Part shown: piece by piece, positions 61,446-64,000 of the stretch
Layout of the letters: every line of letters starts with the position of its first letter
Numbering within the stretch: the stretch's first letter is position 1
Assembly: GCA_000277445.1 (NCBI GenBank)
Contig: AJWJ01000005.1
Coordinates: forward strand, 62,001 to 126,000
Direction of reading: 5' to 3'
DNA from: Polysphondylium violaceum
Lineage: Eukaryota > Evosea > Eumycetozoa > Dictyosteliales > Dictyosteliaceae
DNA: 64,000 bases
Notes under the pieces: model-generated
What the model was told of the DNA's origin: nothing
What the model saw: the letters and a program-made list of their open reading frames with translations, nothing else
The model's database searches: none
Program-made: the position numbers and the translations under genes

Positions 61446-62237
61446 TGGATACTACATTAGAAAATTTAAAGAAAAAGGGTATTTAGATTTATTAGAAAAA
61501 GAGAACGGAATACTAATACCAAATTAAAAGACCCAAATGATTGGCTTTTAACAGACACCCTTGATTTCATTAGCTATTTCAAAAGTTTTGTTGATAAAAA
61601 AATCTATTCTAGTCAAGAAATAGAAGAATCTTTGAGACCATATAGACTTATTGGACCAATTCTTTATGAATTATCAAATGAAAAAGAATTATGGATGAAA
61701 AAAAGTAAAAACCAAAATCTTGCACAAGATCTTTATTTATTGTATAGATCAATTGTTCGTCAATGTAAGTTTTTATAAATTCACATTTATTCAATTACTT
61801 ACCATTTCTTTTTTTTTTTTTAAGATCTCAGATCTCAGGAAAACAATATTGGTATGTTTTGAATGATTATCTTTACAAAATTTTATAGACTAACATTTAC
61901 ATCTTATAGAATCAACACATAAAGATACCTCAACCCAAAATAATAATATCTCTATCAATGGTTTGTATTTTTTTTTTTTCATTTTATTAAGCTTACTAAT
62001 ACTGAATTACCTACCTTTTTAGAACAATTTTTGATTGAATTACAAAAAAATAATATTTTTTTACAAAATAATATCTCATTGCAAAACAATTACCTCTCAT
62101 TGCAAAACAATTTTATCTCTTTAAATTCAAATTTAGAAAAAATATTAACAGAATTTCAAAAAATGAATATTTATTTAAGTGGTAAGTGTATCCTAAAATC
62201 ACCACACTATGCGATCGTATTAACAAATCTTTTATAA
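61446..62237 (+). CDS. Coiled-coil protein of unknown function with unresolved 5' end
   Basis: Plus-strand exons are clear at ~61530-61763 (DPNDWLLTDTLDFISYFK ... LYLLYRSIVRQ), then short exons near 61826, 61911 and 62024, ending at a stop at 62237. The C-terminal exon is a repetitive coiled coil (LQNNISLQNNYLSLQNN). The ATG at 61446 (MDTTLENLKKKG) is one frame out of register with the first clear exon, and no plausible intron bridges them. The gene is therefore either frameshifted at its start, starts elsewhere, or contains a sequence error. No family recognised. Confidence 0.45.
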
Positions 62238-62434
62238 AAAAAATCGTTAGAATATGAAAATTGAATTCATTTTTAATCAAGAGCTATAATTTTTATAAAA
62301 TTAGATACCCCTCCCTAGAGTTTATTAGTTTTTTCATAGCAAACGACGCAAAAAAAAATAAAAAAAATTCATCAACTTTTCTGCACTTAATTTATAATTA
62401 TCTGCTTTGCAAAGAATATATCACATCACATAGA

Positions 62435-62794
62435 ATGAGTAACCAATCAACCACCTCTTGCTCTCTCCCTAAGATCATAGACATGGATTGGAGAATTGAT
62501 ATTAAAAGCTCATCTAATCTTGTAAACACAATGAATGTCCCAACTGTATTATTTAAATTAGAAGTAAGAATGAACACATACATAATCCTTATTTTGTTAT
62601 CACAATGTGATGTTGAATTAACAATGCTTTTTAAATTCTCATAGGTCGAAGATCAAAATAAAAAAGTAACAAAAGATGAAGATGACGATGAAAAGAAAAC
62701 AAAGACTGTTATTTTTGAATTAAACAAAGAAACAATCAATACAATGTTGGATGGTTTAGAATTTGTTAAAAATCAATTAGATTCTATTAAATAA
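62435..62794 (+). CDS. COMM-domain protein, COMMD6-like, two exons
   Basis: Exons 62435-62563 and 62645-62794 (GTAAGA...ATAG, phase 0) give 92 residues, almost exactly a single COMM domain, as in the short COMMD6. Marks are PKIIDMDWRIDIKSSSNLV (the W-R-(V/I)-D strand with following Ser-Ser), PTVLFKLEVEDQ, then the strand KTVIFELNKETIN and the helix MLDGLEFVKNQL. A short acidic Asp/Glu/Lys insert separates the strands. COMMD proteins form the Commander/CCC complex with CCDC22 and CCDC93 and support endosomal recycling, so this would be one subunit. The start ATG sits just after a CATAG; an upstream exon is possible. Confidence 0.78.
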
Positions 62795-62949
62795 GAGTAA
62801 TAGTGGTAACAGTAGCAGTGCAGTAATAATATAGTACAGGTAGCAATAGCATCTTTTAATACACGATTATTGTAATGATATATCATATATACATTACATT
62901 TGTAAATAAAATTTATTAAATCATAATCTATGGGCTTGGATAAAGTCTT

Positions 62950-63958
62950 TTACAACTTTATCTTTTTAAGTCTTCTCTTTTTTTCTTCACCATTATCATC
63001 ATCATCATCAACCTTTATTTCTTGTTTAGTTTCAACTATTTCTTTTTCGACTTCAATCTCTTTTGCGACTACCTCCTCTAACTTTTCTTTTTCTTTGATT
63101 TCAGGTGTTTCTTGTTTTTCAACTATTTCTTTTTCGACTTCAACCTCTTTTGCTACTACCTCTTCTACTTTCTCTTCCTTGTTATCCTTCATTTCATTTG
63201 TTTCTTTGATTTCATTTGATTCTTTGATAATTTTCAATGGAGATTTGGTTGTAGATGTTGATGTTGATGTTGATGTTGTTGATGTATCTGGTTTAATAGA
63301 ATCTCTATTTTCATATTCTTTTAATTCTTTATCGATATCATCTTGTGTTATTTCTTTATTTATCTTTTATGGTTGTGTTAATAATATAAAGAAATTTTAT
63401 CGGTGTAGAGAGATAAATACATACACATGAAAGAATATTAATTGATTTTAAAAATTGTTGAGTTTTATCAAATTCAGAGGGCACAGTTTCTCTATTCCAA
63501 CCATTAAACTTTTGAAAAGTTAATATAGGTTCCCATTTCTTATCACCCTCTGTATTTGGTTCATCATCTCTTAATAAATAACCTCTATAATTTTCGGGAA
63601 CCATTACTTGGGATCCCAATAACTTTATACCTCTAAAACTAGACTCCAATATCTTTTTTGTTTCTATTTTGTATAAAAGCTCATTAGAATAAAAGTATCT
63701 TTAATCCTAGTCTGCGACTGAATGATATCTTTATCTTATATCTATATCTAAATCTATACTTTTTTCATTTAAATTTGAATATTCATCATGATCAATTTCT
63801 TTTATTTCAAAGTAACTTGATACTCTTGAATAGCCATTGAATCCTACAGAGCATGGTAATAAATTAAATGTGGCTTCGTCTATGAAATCATCTTTGTTTA
63901 TTGATATCGATATTGTTCCTTTTTTATTTGATGCCGTCGTTGTTGCATTTGATTCCAT
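62950..63958 (-). CDS. Ribonuclease H2 subunit C with Lys/Glu-rich extension, three exons
   Basis: A non-catalytic subunit of RNase H2, which removes ribonucleotides from DNA and RNA:DNA hybrids. Exons 63958-63760, 63663-63425 and 63363-62950 give 283 residues. Exon 1 carries FNLLPCSVGFNGYSRVSSYF, the LLPC..(x)6-G-x2-V motif. Across the first junction comes KILESSFRGIKLLGSQVMVP, the FRGR-like strand, then ENYRGYLL and a Trp-rich part. Human RNASEH2C is 164 residues. Here the C-terminal ~130 residues are an added Lys/Glu/Val-rich tail with an internal tandem repeat. The first intron uses a GTATAG donor, and without splicing the frame stops early. Confidence 0.85.
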
Positions 63959-64000
63959 CGTGCACTACAGATTTACTAAAAATAAAATTAAAAAAAAATA

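Overview
The window is nuclear DNA from a social amoeba (dictyostelid). It is extremely AT-rich between genes and has long A/T homopolymers. Introns are short GTATGT/GTAAGT...TAG types, and many proteins carry poly-Asn, poly-Gln, poly-Thr or poly-Ser tracts. The gene set also fits: a GCN2-like kinase with an N-terminal pseudokinase, an AdcA-like arrestin-FYVE protein, TLDc proteins and a short GATA factor. Coding regions are somewhat richer in G/C than I expect for Dictyostelium discoideum, so a relative such as Cavenderia or Heterostelium is plausible. I cannot name the species from sequence alone.

Layout. 0.4-7.5 kb, all on the minus strand: a low-complexity protein, an anoctamin (TMEM16) and poly(A) polymerase. 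8-10.5 kb: an F-box-like/leucine-rich protein converging on an ankyrin-SET protein with a 4-nt overlap. 10.9-13.4 kb: a decayed patch with two TLDc-type genes, one holding a 240-bp inverted segment between 17-bp inverted repeats, plus an orphan minus-strand exon. 13.8-17.5 kb: a myristoylatable EF-hand protein, an AdcA-like arrestin-FYVE protein and an NME6-like kinase. 17.6-19.9 kb: a large unrecognised repeat protein with a possible mitochondrial presequence. 20-21 kb: a 99-residue Cys-containing protein and a decayed partial copy of it. 21.2-27.8 kb, minus strand: a PP2A B'' subunit, an INTS14-like Integrator subunit and a GATA factor. 29.8-39.6 kb, plus strand: a CaMK-type kinase, a PELP1/RIX1-like protein and a cathepsin-L-type protease. 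40.1-49.1 kb: a GCN2-family kinase divergent from SRP72. 49.4-52.8 kb: a small secreted protein, a Nopp140-like protein, a LYR-motif protein and a possible 44-residue membrane protein. 55.9-64 kb: a Zn(II)2Cys6 factor, an ABCA half-transporter, an unresolved coiled-coil gene, a COMMD6-like protein and RNase H2 subunit C.

Most genes are housekeeping: RNA 3'-end processing (PAP, Integrator), ribosome biogenesis (PELP1/RIX1, Nopp140), protein targeting (SRP72), translation control (GCN2) and genome maintenance (RNase H2C). They are interspersed with signalling and membrane genes and show no operon-like grouping. Splice junctions given here were worked out by hand from reading frame, donor/acceptor match and phase. 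I saw no tRNA, rRNA, CRISPR, intact transposon or virus-like element. The novelty is modest: the inverted TLDc gene, the repeat protein, the decayed duplicate and a candidate microprotein are the best leads.
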